This document shows, piece by piece, positions 1-7,714 of a stretch of DNA of 38,538 nt. The notes under the pieces were generated by a model, which had not been told where the DNA came from, made no database searches, and worked only from the letters and a program-made list of their open reading frames with translations. The number at the start of each line of letters is the position of its first letter. Position 1 is the first letter of the stretch. The position numbers were made by a program, and so were the translations under genes. This stretch comes from Bacteroidales bacterium (GTDB lineage: Bacteria; Bacteroidota; Bacteroidia; Bacteroidales; JAIPAP01), in contig JAIPAP010000033.1 in the NCBI GenBank assembly GCA_021740045.1, forward strand, positions 1 through 38,538. The letters run 5' to 3'.

Positions 1-27
1 GTAATTCGCGTAAATTAGCGGACAAAA
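1..27. repeat. Right end of a family-B palindromic repeat, cut by the window edge
   Basis: The first bases match the right terminus of family B (compare 4740-4766). The rest of this copy lies outside the window. Bases 28-112 are a unique spacer that recurs at 4770-4852. Confidence 0.8.
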
Positions 28-115
28 ATCTTATCCAAAAGAAATTGACAAATTTACAACTGCTTTTCGCCAATCGGTACTCCCATCACGTATCTCGAAA
101 CATGTTTAGGGTCAG

Positions 116-249
116 GGTTTCCAACCCCTTCGGGGATCTGAAACCCACAGGACAAGGTCTGCCTCTTTTAACAAGCAACGCTTTGCTCTCTGGTTAGGTT
201 TCAAATCCCTGAATCTTTGCCTTCAGGCCGGGTGAAGGGTTGGAAACCT
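116..249. repeat. Family-A palindromic repeat, copy 1
   Basis: Family A is made of two hairpins with the same outer arms, GGTTTC...GAAACC. The first is short with a TTCG loop (CCCCTTCGGGG core). The second is larger, with an inner GCCTTTAGGC-like hairpin. They are separated by about 50 bp containing CTTTGCTCTCTGG. The whole unit is also roughly palindromic, because it starts GGTTTCCAACCCC and ends GGGTTGGAAACC. No open reading frame is present. Confidence 0.9.
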
Positions 250-260
250 TGTGCTGGAAT

Positions 261-450
261 TTGTCCGCTAATTTCCGCGAATCCAACACGAATTAACGCT
301 AAGTGTTGCGCTGGCGGGGATTTGTAATCCACGCCATAAACCCATGAGCAGAATACAAATTGAGCGGATTACAAATCCGCTCAAGCAGGTAGCAGCTATC
401 AAGCACTAAGCAAAGCGAATCAGTCTTTAGCGAAAATTTGCGGATAAAAA
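261..450. repeat. Family-B palindromic repeat, copy 1
   Basis: Family B begins TTGTCCGC, carries two inner hairpins (GGCG-GGGATT/AATCC-A-CGCC and the perfect GAGCGGATT-aca-AATCCGCTC), and ends in sequence complementary to its start. This copy has the short right end, finishing in GCGGATAAAAA and running directly into the next A element. Confidence 0.9.
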
Positions 451-457
451 TGGCCAG

Positions 458-592
458 GGTTTCCAACCCCTTCGGGGATTTGAAACCCACATGAAAAGAT
501 CTGCCTCTTTTAACACTAAACGCTTTGCTCTCTGGTTAGGTTTCAAATCCCTGAATCTGTGCCTTTAGGCCGGGTGAAGGGTTGGAAACCTT
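458..592. repeat. Family-A palindromic repeat, copy 2
   Basis: This is a full A element with both GGTTTC/GAAACC hairpins. It completes an A-B-A composite 93 bp upstream of the histidine kinase start. The 93 bp between them are AT-rich and show no convincing promoter match. Confidence 0.9.
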
Positions 593-685
593 AGGCTGGA
601 GAATGAACACTTCAAAATATTTTTTTAATTTTATGTGCTATATATCTATTTACTTAGGGCGATTTGATTTGATTATGAGGAAATT

Positions 686-3600
686 ATGAATATGAAAAAC
701 GGGGATACTACAACCGAGAAGAAGCTCAAAGAACGCGTGAAAGAGCTGAATTGTCTCTATGAGCTTTCACGGCTTATGGAAAACCGGAACATTTCGGAAA
801 ATGAATTCTTACAATCCGCGGTGAATCTGATCCCTCCTGCCTGGCAATATCCCGGAATCACCTGCGCCCGGCTCCTACTGAATGAACAGGAATTCAAAAC
901 CAAAGGCTTCGAAGAAACACCATGGAAACTTTCTGCCAATATTCAAGTGCATAACAAGCCAAAAGGCCGCCTTGATGTTTTTTACCTGGAAGAAAAGCCT
1001 GAGATGAATGAAGGCCCCTTCCTGGAAGAAGAACGAAGGATCCTGGACAGTTTTGTAAGCAACCTGGGGCAATACCTGGAGCGTAAGGAAAAGGAGGAGG
1101 ACCTCCGAAAAAACAAAGATATACTGACAAAAACCCAGAAGCTTGCCCATATAGGAAACTGGGAACTTGATCTTGAAGCAAACCACCTGAGCTGGTCGGA
1201 TGAGGTCTTCCGTATTTTCGGGCTTAAACCGCAAGAATATAGCGCCACTTATGAAGCCTTTCTGGAGTATGTCCATCCTGATGACCGGGCTAAAGTCGAT
1301 GCAGCATATATCAATTCATTGGAAGAAGGAAAAGACACCTATGAGTTGGAGCACAGGGTGGTCCGTAAACATAATGGTGAAGTACGCCATGTTTATGAAA
1401 AGTGTTACCATGAACGTAACCGGGAGGGAAAGGTTATCCGTTCAGTTGGAATTGTTCAGGATATCACAGAACAAAAAGAAATAGAAACTGCTCTCCGCAG
1501 CAGCAGAGAAAACCTGCGCATAACCATCAACTCCATTGGCGATGCAGTTATCGCAACTAACACCAAAGGCCACATTACCCGTATGAATCCGGTTGCCGAA
1601 AGACTGACCGGGTGGGCTGCGACGGAGGCTGAGAACCAACCCCTGGAAAAGGTGTTTAACATCTTCAACGCCAAAAGCGGTAAGAAAACTGAAAACCCGG
1701 TAAAAGAAGTACTGGAAAAGGGTAAGGTTGTCGGGTTGGCCAACGATACCAAACTGATATCAAAAATTGGAAATGAATACCTGATTGCCGATTCCGGGTC
1801 GCCCATTAAAAATAATCATGGAGAAATAACCGGCGTTGTTTTGGTATTCAGGGACGTTACAGAAGACTACCAATTAAGGGAAAATTTAAAGGAAAACGAA
1901 TACCGGTTTAGACAGTTGTTTCAAAATATGAGCAACAGTGTGGCTGTTTACAAGGCGGTGAATAATGGAAAAGATTTCGAAATAATAGATTTCAATGCGG
2001 CCGCTGAACTGGCCGAAAAAATAAACAAAGAAGAAGTTCTTGGTAAAAAGGTGACTGAGGTCTTTCCGGGCGTGAAAGATATTGGCTTATTTGACGTATT
2101 TAAACGCGTATGGGAGACCGGTGAAGCAGAACATCATCCCATATCAAAGTATAAAGATAATCGAATATCGGGATGGCGCAATAACTATGTTTTCAAACTT
2201 CCTACCGGAGAAATCGTAGCCCTTTATGATGATGTTACTGAGCAAAAACAGGCTGAGGAAAAATTACGTGAAAGCGAACAAAAGTTCCGCGATATTTTCA
2301 ATAATACGGGCGATGCTATTGTCATTCAAGACATGCAGGGGTATTTTAAAGAAGTAAACGATATTGCTTGTAAGCGTTCAGGCTATTCCCGCGAAGAATT
2401 ATTGAATAAACATCATTTTGATATAGAATCTCCTGAATTTACCCATCGTATTGAGGAACGGCTCAATATCATGAAACAAAAGGGCGAAGCGACTTTTGAA
2501 ACTGTTTTTCGCCGAAAAGATGGTTCAAAAATGCCGGTGGAAGGGATTGCACGTTTAACAGAATACGAAGGTGAAACCGCGATCCTTAGCGTTGTTCGCG
2601 ACATAACCGAGCGTATAAAGACTGAAAAGGTTAAACAGTTGCTGTACAATGTCTCGCAACTTTCTATCAAAGACATGAGCCTGAAAGAATATCTGCGAAA
2701 TATTCATAGGGAAGTCAGCGAAATTATGAGAGCCGATAATTTTTATATCGCTTTTTATGACAAGAATACGGATAAATACACCTTGCCTTATCATGCGGAT
2801 AAGTATGATGATTTAACAACAGACGAACCCATGTCGCTGAAAAACACCTTAACGGATTATATTCGTAAAACCGGGGAAGCAAAATTATTGACCGAGGAGA
2901 CCGAAAGAGAACTACGGAAAAAAGAAAAAATTAAGGTGGTAGGAACCCCTTCACCGGTATGGATTGGCGCGCCTATTCGAGATTCTTCAGCCAACGAGGT
3001 GACAGGCGTAATTGCTTTGCAGGATTATGAAGACAAAAAAGCTTATGATCATGATGATTTACACACCCTCAGCATTATTGCTACCAATATCGGGAGCTTT
3101 ATTGAACGGATAAACCACCTTGAAAATCTCAAAAAGGCCAAAGAGAAAGCCGAGGAAAGTGACCGGTTGAAAACGGCCTTTCTGGCGAATATGAGCCATG
3201 AAATACGCACCCCGATGAACGGTATCCTTGGCTTTACCGATCTGCTCAGAGAGACCGACATATCCTGCGAGCAAAAAGATCAGTATACGGAGATTATTCA
3301 TAAAAGCGGTCAGCGTTTGATGAATACGGTGAATGATATTGTAGAAATCTCGAAAATAGAAGCCGGAATCATCAGCCTTCAAAAATCAGCCACCAATGTT
3401 AATAAAGTGGTAAAAGAATTAGTGAACTTTTTCTGTTCCGAAACTCAAAAGTATGGCTTAACCCTTGAGCTTGATCAATTGCTGCCGGAATATGCTTCAA
3501 CGATTTTTACCGATCAAAGTAAATTAGAATCCATTCTTACCAATCTAATCAAAAACGGCATCAAATACACGGATTCCGGCAGTATACATGTGGGCTGCCG

Positions 3601-4282
3601 GATGAAAGACCAATTTGTGGAGTTTTATGTGAAGGATACGGGCATCGGGGTCCCCGAAAATCGCCGGGATGCCATATTCAACCGCTTTGAGCAGGCCGAT
3701 GTTTCGGATACCCGGGCGTTTGAAGGCTCGGGACTGGGGCTGGCGATATGTAAATCGTACGTGGAAATGCTCGGGGGAGAAATCGGCCTGGAATCGGAAG
3801 AAAACAAAGGCTCGACTTTTTATTTCACCCTGCCTGTAAGTAAAGCAAAGAGCGAATCGCCAGAAGAAAGGGAGAAGCAATCACAAGATGAACCTACTCA
3901 AAAAACAAAAGCGCCCGGCAAAAAAATAAAAATCCTGGTAGCCGAAGACGACGAAGACAGTTTCCTGTATCTCAAAACCCTGCTCAAAAAAATGGATTGT
4001 GAACTCATACAAACCATTACCGGCACCGAAACGGTTAAACAATGTCGCAACAACCCGGATATTGACCTTATCCTGATGGACATCAAATTGCCCGAAATGG
4101 ATGGTTACGAAGCAACACGCCAAATAAGGGCGTTTAATCAAAAAGTCCCCATCATTGCTCAAACGGCTTATGCTATGGAAGGCGACCGGGCCAAAGCTAT
4201 TAATGCCGGATGTGATGAGTATGTTGGCAAGCCGATCAAGAAGGACGATTTGATGGAAAAGATTAACAAACTTATGAAATAA
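686..4282 (+). CDS. Cytoplasmic hybrid sensor histidine kinase with several PAS/GAF domains and a receiver
   Basis: The 1198-residue protein has no signal peptide or membrane segment, so it should sense an internal cue. In order I see a GAF-like region (about 15-135), a PAS_3-type domain (145-265), three further PAS-like domains (275-400, 405-525, 530-650) and a GAF domain (655-815). HisKA follows with MSHEIRTPMNG and phospho-acceptor H838. The ATPase domain has its N box at N957, G1 box DTGIGVP at D984, and G2 box GSGLGLAIC. A C-terminal receiver has the acidic pocket AEDDED and phospho-acceptor D1132 (LILMDIKLP). There is no DNA-binding output, so a separate phosphotransfer partner or regulator is expected, and none lies nearby. 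GAGG five bases upstream supports the start. The gene stands alone between repeat composites. It is not the one-component hybrid regulator (HTCS) type used by many PULs, because periplasmic propeller and AraC domains are absent. Confidence 0.95.
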   Translation: MNMKNGDTTTEKKLKERVKELNCLYELSRLMENRNISENEFLQSAVNLIPPAWQYPGITCARLLLNEQEFKTKGFEETPWKLSANIQVHNKPKGRLDVFYLEEKPEMNEGPFLEEERRILDSFVSNLGQYLERKEKEEDLRKNKDILTKTQKLAHIGNWELDLEANHLSWSDEVFRIFGLKPQEYSATYEAFLEYVHPDDRAKVDAAYINSLEEGKDTYELEHRVVRKHNGEVRHVYEKCYHERNREGKVIRSVGIVQDITEQKEIETALRSSRENLRITINSIGDAVIATNTKGHITRMNPVAERLTGWAATEAENQPLEKVFNIFNAKSGKKTENPVKEVLEKGKVVGLANDTKLISKIGNEYLIADSGSPIKNNHGEITGVVLVFRDVTEDYQLRENLKENEYRFRQLFQNMSNSVAVYKAVNNGKDFEIIDFNAAAELAEKINKEEVLGKKVTEVFPGVKDIGLFDVFKRVWETGEAEHHPISKYKDNRISGWRNNYVFKLPTGEIVALYDDVTEQKQAEEKLRESEQKFRDIFNNTGDAIVIQDMQGYFKEVNDIACKRSGYSREELLNKHHFDIESPEFTHRIEERLNIMKQKGEATFETVFRRKDGSKMPVEGIARLTEYEGETAILSVVRDITERIKTEKVKQLLYNVSQLSIKDMSLKEYLRNIHREVSEIMRADNFYIAFYDKNTDKYTLPYHADKYDDLTTDEPMSLKNTLTDYIRKTGEAKLLTEETERELRKKEKIKVVGTPSPVWIGAPIRDSSANEVTGVIALQDYEDKKAYDHDDLHTLSIIATNIGSFIERINHLENLKKAKEKAEESDRLKTAFLANMSHEIRTPMNGILGFTDLLRETDISCEQKDQYTEIIHKSGQRLMNTVNDIVEISKIEAGIISLQKSATNVNKVVKELVNFFCSETQKYGLTLELDQLLPEYASTIFTDQSKLESILTNLIKNGIKYTDSGSIHVGCRMKDQFVEFYVKDTGIGVPENRRDAIFNRFEQADVSDTRAFEGSGLGLAICKSYVEMLGGEIGLESEENKGSTFYFTLPVSKAKSESPEEREKQSQDEPTQKTKAPGKKIKILVAEDDEDSFLYLKTLLKKMDCELIQTITGTETVKQCRNNPDIDLILMDIKLPEMDGYEATRQIRAFNQKVPIIAQTAYAMEGDRAKAINAGCDEYVGKPIKKDDLMEKINKLMK

Positions 4283-4409
4283 CTATTGGGTTTCATCCAA
4301 CTTTATGCCTGAATACCGGGAGATATGGGTTGAAGGGATCGGTGCAACAGGGTGAACAACTATCCCGGTGGAATCGGGCTAGCAGTTTGTGAGCTGCCTT
4401 CTTAACTAA

Positions 4410-4550
4410 TACCAAAGCAAAGACCGGTACATCATCGAATTCGATGCCGGCTCCCTGCCCAAAGGCGTGTACCAGTACAACCTAATGGTATCCGGTGCAA
4501 GTACCGACTTTGTTGATACCAAAACGATGGTGAAGGGTTGGAAACCTTAG
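4410..4550 (+). pseudogene. Relic of a T9SS C-terminal sorting domain
   Basis: One frame, opened by a stop at 4407, reads DRYIIEFDAGSLPKGVYQYN and continues to VDTKTMV. This is the typical end of a T9SS type A sorting domain, in which Leu-Pro-x-Gly-Val-Tyr is followed by a final beta strand with Thr-Lys-x-Met-Val. No start codon or upstream protein remains. The frame runs straight into a family-A repeat end, which adds four residues (Lys-Gly-Trp-Lys) and Pro before a TAG stop at 4548. The parent gene was probably a secreted protein lost by deletion or rearrangement at this repeat. Confidence 0.7.
4533..4549. repeat. Family-A right-end fragment
   Basis: Only the last part of an A element (GAAGGGTTGGAAACC) is present, fused to the sorting-domain relic. 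The rest of the element is missing. Confidence 0.75.
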
Positions 4551-4558
4551 GCTGGAAT

Positions 4559-4766
4559 TTGTCCGCGAATTTCCGCGAATCCAACGCGAATTAACGCTAA
4601 GTGTTGCGCTGGCGGGGATTTGTAATCCACGCCATAAACCCGTGAGCAGATTACAAATTGAGCGGATTACAAATCCGCTCAAGCCGGTAGCGGCTATCCA
4701 ACACGAATAAATGCGAATCAGCCCTTAGCGAAAATTAGCGGGTAATTCGCGAAAATTAGCGGACAA
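4559..4766. repeat. Family-B palindromic repeat, copy 2 (full length)
   Basis: This is the clearest full B element, 208 bp. Its outer 22 bp at 4559-4580 and 4745-4766 are inverted copies with two mismatches. Inner hairpins lie at 4611-4633 and 4660-4680. It looks like a miniature inverted-repeat or REP-type element. No protein is encoded. Confidence 0.9.
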
Positions 4767-4769
4767 AAA

Positions 4770-4852
4770 TCTTATCCAAAAGAAATTGACAAATTTACAA
4801 CTGCTTTTCGCCAATCGGTACTCCATCACGTATCTCGAAACATGTTTAGGGT
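4770..4852. repeat. Spacer duplicated from 28-112
   Basis: This stretch outside the A and B elements is nearly identical to 28-112, with one base deleted in a run of C. It shows that the flanking composites arose by duplication of a whole block and not by independent insertions. Confidence 0.85.
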
Positions 4853-4855
4853 CAG

Positions 4856-4990
4856 GGTTTCCAACCCCTTCGGGGATTTGAAACTCACAGGAACAAGGTC
4901 TGCCTCTTTTAACAATAAACGCTTTGCTCTCTGGCTAGGTTTCAAATTCCTGAACCTGTGCCTTTAGGCCAGGTGAAGGGTTGGAAACCT
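4856..4990. repeat. Family-A palindromic repeat, copy 3
   Basis: Full A element corresponding position by position to the copy at 116-249. Confidence 0.9.
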
Positions 4991-5001
4991 TAGGCTGGAA
5001 T

Positions 5002-5189
5002 TTGTCCGCGAATTTCCGTGAATCCAGCACAAATTAACGCTAAGTGTTGCGCTGGCGGGGATTTGTAATCCACGCCATAAACCCGTGAGCAGATTACAAA
5101 TTGAGCGGATTACAAATCCGCTCAAGCCGGTAGCGGCTATCAAGCACTAAACAACGTGAAACAGCCCTTAGCGGAAATTAGCTGATAAA
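5002..5189. repeat. Family-B palindromic repeat, copy 3
   Basis: B element with the short right end, corresponding to the copy at 261-450. Both inner hairpins are intact. Confidence 0.9.
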
Positions 5190-5196
5190 ATGGCCA

Positions 5197-5332
5197 GGGT
5201 TTCCAACCCCTTCGGGGATTTGAAACCCACAGGAACAAGGTCTGCCTCTTTTAGCACTAAACGCTTTGCTCTCTGGTTAGGTTTCAAATCCCTGACCCCG
5301 TGCCTTTAGGTAGGGTGAAGGGTTGGAAACCT
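5197..5332. repeat. Family-A palindromic repeat, copy 4
   Basis: Full A element. It ends 8 bp before the stop codon of the RES toxin gene, so it could act as that gene's 3' hairpin, although it has no strong T-run. Confidence 0.9.
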
Positions 5333-5340
5333 TATACCTC

Positions 5341-5802
5341 TTATTCCCGGTTAAACAACCTGCTATCAAATTCAAACGCTTCTATCTTAATGATCTTTAC
5401 GTTATGAATAGCTTGATGATTTGGATTGAGCAGGTAATTATACTCATCCTCAACAATAGCAGAAGGAACTTTTAAAACCAGGTATTCAGCATTGCTGATA
5501 AACTCATCACCGAGCTTTTGTGTGGCATTGCCGTGCGGTATCGATTTCCAATTTTCAGGAAGATACGGCCTTTGAAACTCAAATACAGCATCATCAGGGA
5601 ATTCAATGCTTACGAGAGAATAATCAAGGGGAATGATGCCCAAGGGCGTATGTACCACTATTTCTGCTGTACACAATGCCCTCGACTCGCTGGTATAAAT
5701 CATTGGAACACCTTTGCTGTTCCATCTTCCACCGGCTAGTTCCGCTCCTCTGCCGGATAAATCATGGGCATATTTGGATTTACATAAACGAAATACGATC
5801 AT
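5341..5802 (-). CDS. RES-domain toxin of a type II toxin-antitoxin pair
   Basis: The 153-residue protein spans a RES domain from end to end. The residues that give the family its name are visible as R26 (GGRW), E47 (CTAEIVVH) and S114 (LKVPSAI), and the family hallmark YNYLLNPNH follows. Studied RES toxins act in the cytoplasm and deplete NAD+ by phosphorolysis or hydrolysis, and that activity is assumed here. The ATG overlaps the antitoxin stop as ATGA, so the two genes are translationally coupled with the antitoxin first. The pair lies between family-A repeats at 5332 and 6333, which suggests a mobile or selfish cassette. All key residues are present and there is no sign of decay. Confidence 0.92.
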   Translation of the reverse strand: MIVFRLCKSKYAHDLSGRGAELAGGRWNSKGVPMIYTSESRALCTAEIVVHTPLGIIPLDYSLVSIEFPDDAVFEFQRPYLPENWKSIPHGNATQKLGDEFISNAEYLVLKVPSAIVEDEYNYLLNPNHQAIHNVKIIKIEAFEFDSRLFNRE

Positions 5803-6230
5803 GCCAGTATACCATGTTCAATACGCGTAAGTTCATTTTTGATCAAATCGATACCAAAGCTATTGTCCAGTAACTCCTTTGGTTTTATTTTTCCCAGGGC
5901 CATGTTTTCGGTCTTAAGCCAGGTATTGAATTTCTTTTCATCGCCAAATACTTCAACCCCGTATTTGAATAGGAGTATGACCTGCACTATCTTTTCCGAT
6001 TGCATTTTATCGAATTTTCTGTCTTCTTTCTTATACCGCTGAAACGTTCTCTCTGAAATATGCAGTATACGTGGCCAATCGGTAGTTGATAATGAAACCA
6101 TTTTGGATAATTCTCTAAAGATAGAATAAGGAATGCCATTATTCACGAGTTTGATGAGGTGAAATACATTCTTATCATCCAAAGCACTGTAAGTTGCTAC
6201 CGGATCATTCAATACGTTTTTCTGAGCCAT
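5799..6230 (-). CDS. Xre/MbcA/ParS-type antitoxin (DUF2384)
   Basis: The 143-residue protein has the two-part layout of RES antitoxins. An N-terminal helix-turn-helix-like part (about 30-85) includes LSKMVSLSTTDWPRILHISERTFQRYKK. A C-terminal DUF2384 toxin-binding part (90-143) includes VFGDEKKFNTWLKTENMALG and ends in GIDLIKNELTRIEHGILA. It should neutralise the RES toxin and autoregulate the operon by binding its promoter. The gene comes first in the operon and overlaps the toxin by 4 bp. A perfect Bacteroidetes -7 box sits 16 bp upstream of the start. Confidence 0.9.
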   Translation of the reverse strand: MAQKNVLNDPVATYSALDDKNVFHLIKLVNNGIPYSIFRELSKMVSLSTTDWPRILHISERTFQRYKKEDRKFDKMQSEKIVQVILLFKYGVEVFGDEKKFNTWLKTENMALGKIKPKELLDNSFGIDLIKNELTRIEHGILA

Positions 6231-6245
6231 AGGAGTTCATTTTTA

Positions 6246-6253
6246 CAAATATA
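6246..6253 (-). promoter_or_regulatory. Candidate -7 box for the toxin-antitoxin operon
   Basis: On the minus strand this reads TATATTTG, a perfect TAnnTTTG. A TTTG lies 24 bp upstream, slightly further than the usual 19-21. Transcription would start about 10 bases before the antitoxin ATG. Confidence 0.5.
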
Positions 6254-6332
6254 GGTAAATTGTCATCAATATAACGTCAAATTGCAGCAATGATTCTATA
6301 AACTGATGGAAATAGCGAATAAAAATGGCCAG

Positions 6333-6466
6333 GGTTTCCAACCCCTTCGGGGATTTGAATCCCACAGGACGAGGCCTGCCTCATTTAACAATAAATGCTT
6401 TGCTTTCTGGCTAGGTTTTAAATCCCTGAACCTGCGCCTTTAGGCCGGGTGAAGGGTTGGAAACCT
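6333..6466. repeat. Family-A palindromic repeat, copy 5
   Basis: Full A element. Its left flank (6313-6325) retains the last bases of a B element (TAGCGAATAAAAA), so an A-B composite once extended toward the toxin-antitoxin genes. Confidence 0.9.
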
Positions 6467-6477
6467 TGTGCTGGAAT

Positions 6478-6609
6478 TTGTCCGCTAATTTCCGCTAATC
6501 CAACGCGAATCAACGCTAAGTGTTGAGCTGGCGGGGATTTGTAATCCACGCCATAAACCCGTGAGCAGATTACAAATTGAGCGGATTACAAATCCGCTCA
6601 AGCAGGTAG
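6478..6609. repeat. Family-B repeat, left part only
   Basis: This copy keeps the left end and both inner hairpins. It stops after AGCAGGTAG, where unique sequence and the DUF6933-like gene begin. The right third is missing. Confidence 0.88.
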
Positions 6610-6640
6610 ATGTATCATGTATTCAATTCAAATCAACAAA

Positions 6641-7159
6641 CTAATCACCTGAGATCTTCGCCAGATAATCATCTAAAATAGTTTTGACACTGATGTATTT
6701 TGAGCCGGTCGCTTTTGTCGTAAACAAGCTGTCAAAAAATATATCCTCAATCCAGGCATAATCAATGCTATCTTTATCTCTTACTTTGTTGCAATGATAT
6801 TCTACATCCCATTTGATCCGGTTGAGGTGCCCCAAAATCGACCGGTTATTTGTTGCCAGAATCTCGGGCTGACTATCCAAATCATAATAGGGTATTAACT
6901 TTTCATATCCAAATCGACTTAAATAATTTGCCACCCTCTCCTGAAAGGTTTTAAATCCTTTGTTAATCGATCTTCCAGGAACAATCACCGAAATTCTGGT
7001 CGGGTTATGAACATATTGAAGTGCAAATCTTCCTTGCTCTCCCAAAGAAATTAAATCGACAAACCACTCCCCGGGTAAACCATTCGATAATTCTAAATCC
7101 TTTTTTACAGGTTTAATCTTATTTACGTTTAGTACTTTTTTAGTTGCCCGAATAATCAT
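6641..7159 (-). CDS. DUF6933-like small protein of unknown function
   Basis: I start this 172-residue protein at the internal ATG for MIIRATKK. AAAAAAAGGAACC lies just upstream, and the N-terminal pattern of Ile-x-Arg-Ala-Thr-Lys-Lys is what I recall for DUF6933. An in-frame start 18 codons upstream is less likely. The middle contains LPGEWFVDLISLGEQGRFAL and a strand-rich VHNPTRISVIVPGRSI. The C-terminal half is mostly helical and charged. No catalytic motif, signal peptide or membrane segment is visible. The gene lies alone between a truncated B element and a complete one. It is probably a horizontally acquired passenger, and its function is unknown. Confidence 0.75.
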   Translation of the reverse strand: MIIRATKKVLNVNKIKPVKKDLELSNGLPGEWFVDLISLGEQGRFALQYVHNPTRISVIVPGRSINKGFKTFQERVANYLSRFGYEKLIPYYDLDSQPEILATNNRSILGHLNRIKWDVEYHCNKVRDKDSIDYAWIEDIFFDSLFTTKATGSKYISVKTILDDYLAKISGD

Positions 7160-7176
7160 AAGGTTCCTTTTTTTAT

Positions 7177-7184
7177 CAAAACTA
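7177..7184 (-). promoter_or_regulatory. Candidate -7 box for the DUF6933-like gene
   Basis: On the minus strand this reads TAGTTTTG, a perfect TAnnTTTG, 17 bp before the chosen ATG. A CTTG lies 18 bp further upstream as a weak -33 element. The position supports the ATG at 7159 over the longer frame. Confidence 0.45.
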
Positions 7185-7225
7185 CAAAACTCCTTTGAAT
7201 TCCAAGCTATCAATCAGATTCTGTC

Positions 7226-7289
7226 GTCGCTACGCGACTTCATTGCGCTCTAATTCAATTATGCTACCATACTTTCATCGCTACGCGAT
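7226..7289. repeat. Two short hairpins sharing TCGCTACGCGA
   Basis: GTCGC-tac-GCGAC (7226-7238) and ATCGC-tac-GCGAT (7277-7289) are small perfect hairpins about 50 bp apart. They lie in the stretch between the DUF6933-like start and the next B repeat. Nothing else is recognisable in 7185-7345. Confidence 0.55.
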
Positions 7290-7345
7290 TGTGTATTTGC
7301 CGCGATTAAATTGTGTAATTCTCATCCTCTTTCGATTTGAGAAAC

Positions 7346-7553
7346 GTCCGCGAATTTCCGTGAATCCAACGCAAATTAACGCTAAGTGTTGCGCTGGCGG
7401 GGATTTGTAATCCACGCCATAAACCCGTTAGCAGATTACAAATTGAGCGGATTACAAATCCGCTCAAGCAGGTAGCGACTATCAAATACTAAGCAAAGCG
7501 AATCAGTCTTTAGCGGAAATTAGCGGGTAATTCGCGTAAATTAGCGGACAAAA
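7346..7553. repeat. Family-B palindromic repeat, copy 5 (full length)
   Basis: This complete B element runs from GTCCGCG to GCGGAC and has both inner hairpins. It lies 161 bp upstream of the VCBS-protein gene. Confidence 0.9.
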
Positions 7554-7663
7554 ATTTCATCCCAAAAAACGTAGCCAATCTACTAACCGCCATTTGTCAC
7601 CCACCATCCGCAACGCGAAATCCGAAAGCATATGATCTTTACACCTGGAAAAAACAAACTCCC

Positions 7664-7695
7664 CTTGCACGAAATCCAGCTTCTTTTTACTTTTA
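7664..7695 (+). promoter_or_regulatory. Candidate promoter of the VCBS-protein gene
   Basis: CTTG (7664-7667) resembles the -33 TTTG. After a 20-bp spacer comes TACTTTTA (7688-7695), which matches TAnnTTTG except for the last base. The predicted leader is about 13 bases. Confidence 0.35.
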
Positions 7696-7714
7696 TCCCT
7701 CAAAAGAACAAACC

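Noticed and set aside
1-640. Repeated A and B units as a possible CRISPR array
   Set aside because: Units are over 130 bp, internally palindromic, without regular short spacers, and no cas genes are present.
686-4282. Kinase as the sensor of the mannan PUL
   Set aside because: It is more than 7 kb away on the other strand, is cytoplasmic, lacks PUL-type sensor and AraC domains, and the PUL has its own GntR regulator.
4355-4405. Short frame reading NNYPGGIGLAVCELPS, similar to the G2 box of a histidine kinase ATPase domain
   Set aside because: It is only 16 residues, between two stops, and not continuous with the sorting-domain relic. A chance match is likely.
7195-7410. 71-codon plus-strand frame extending into a B repeat
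   Set aside because: It overlaps the promoter of the DUF6933-like gene and ends inside a repeat. There is no evidence of coding.
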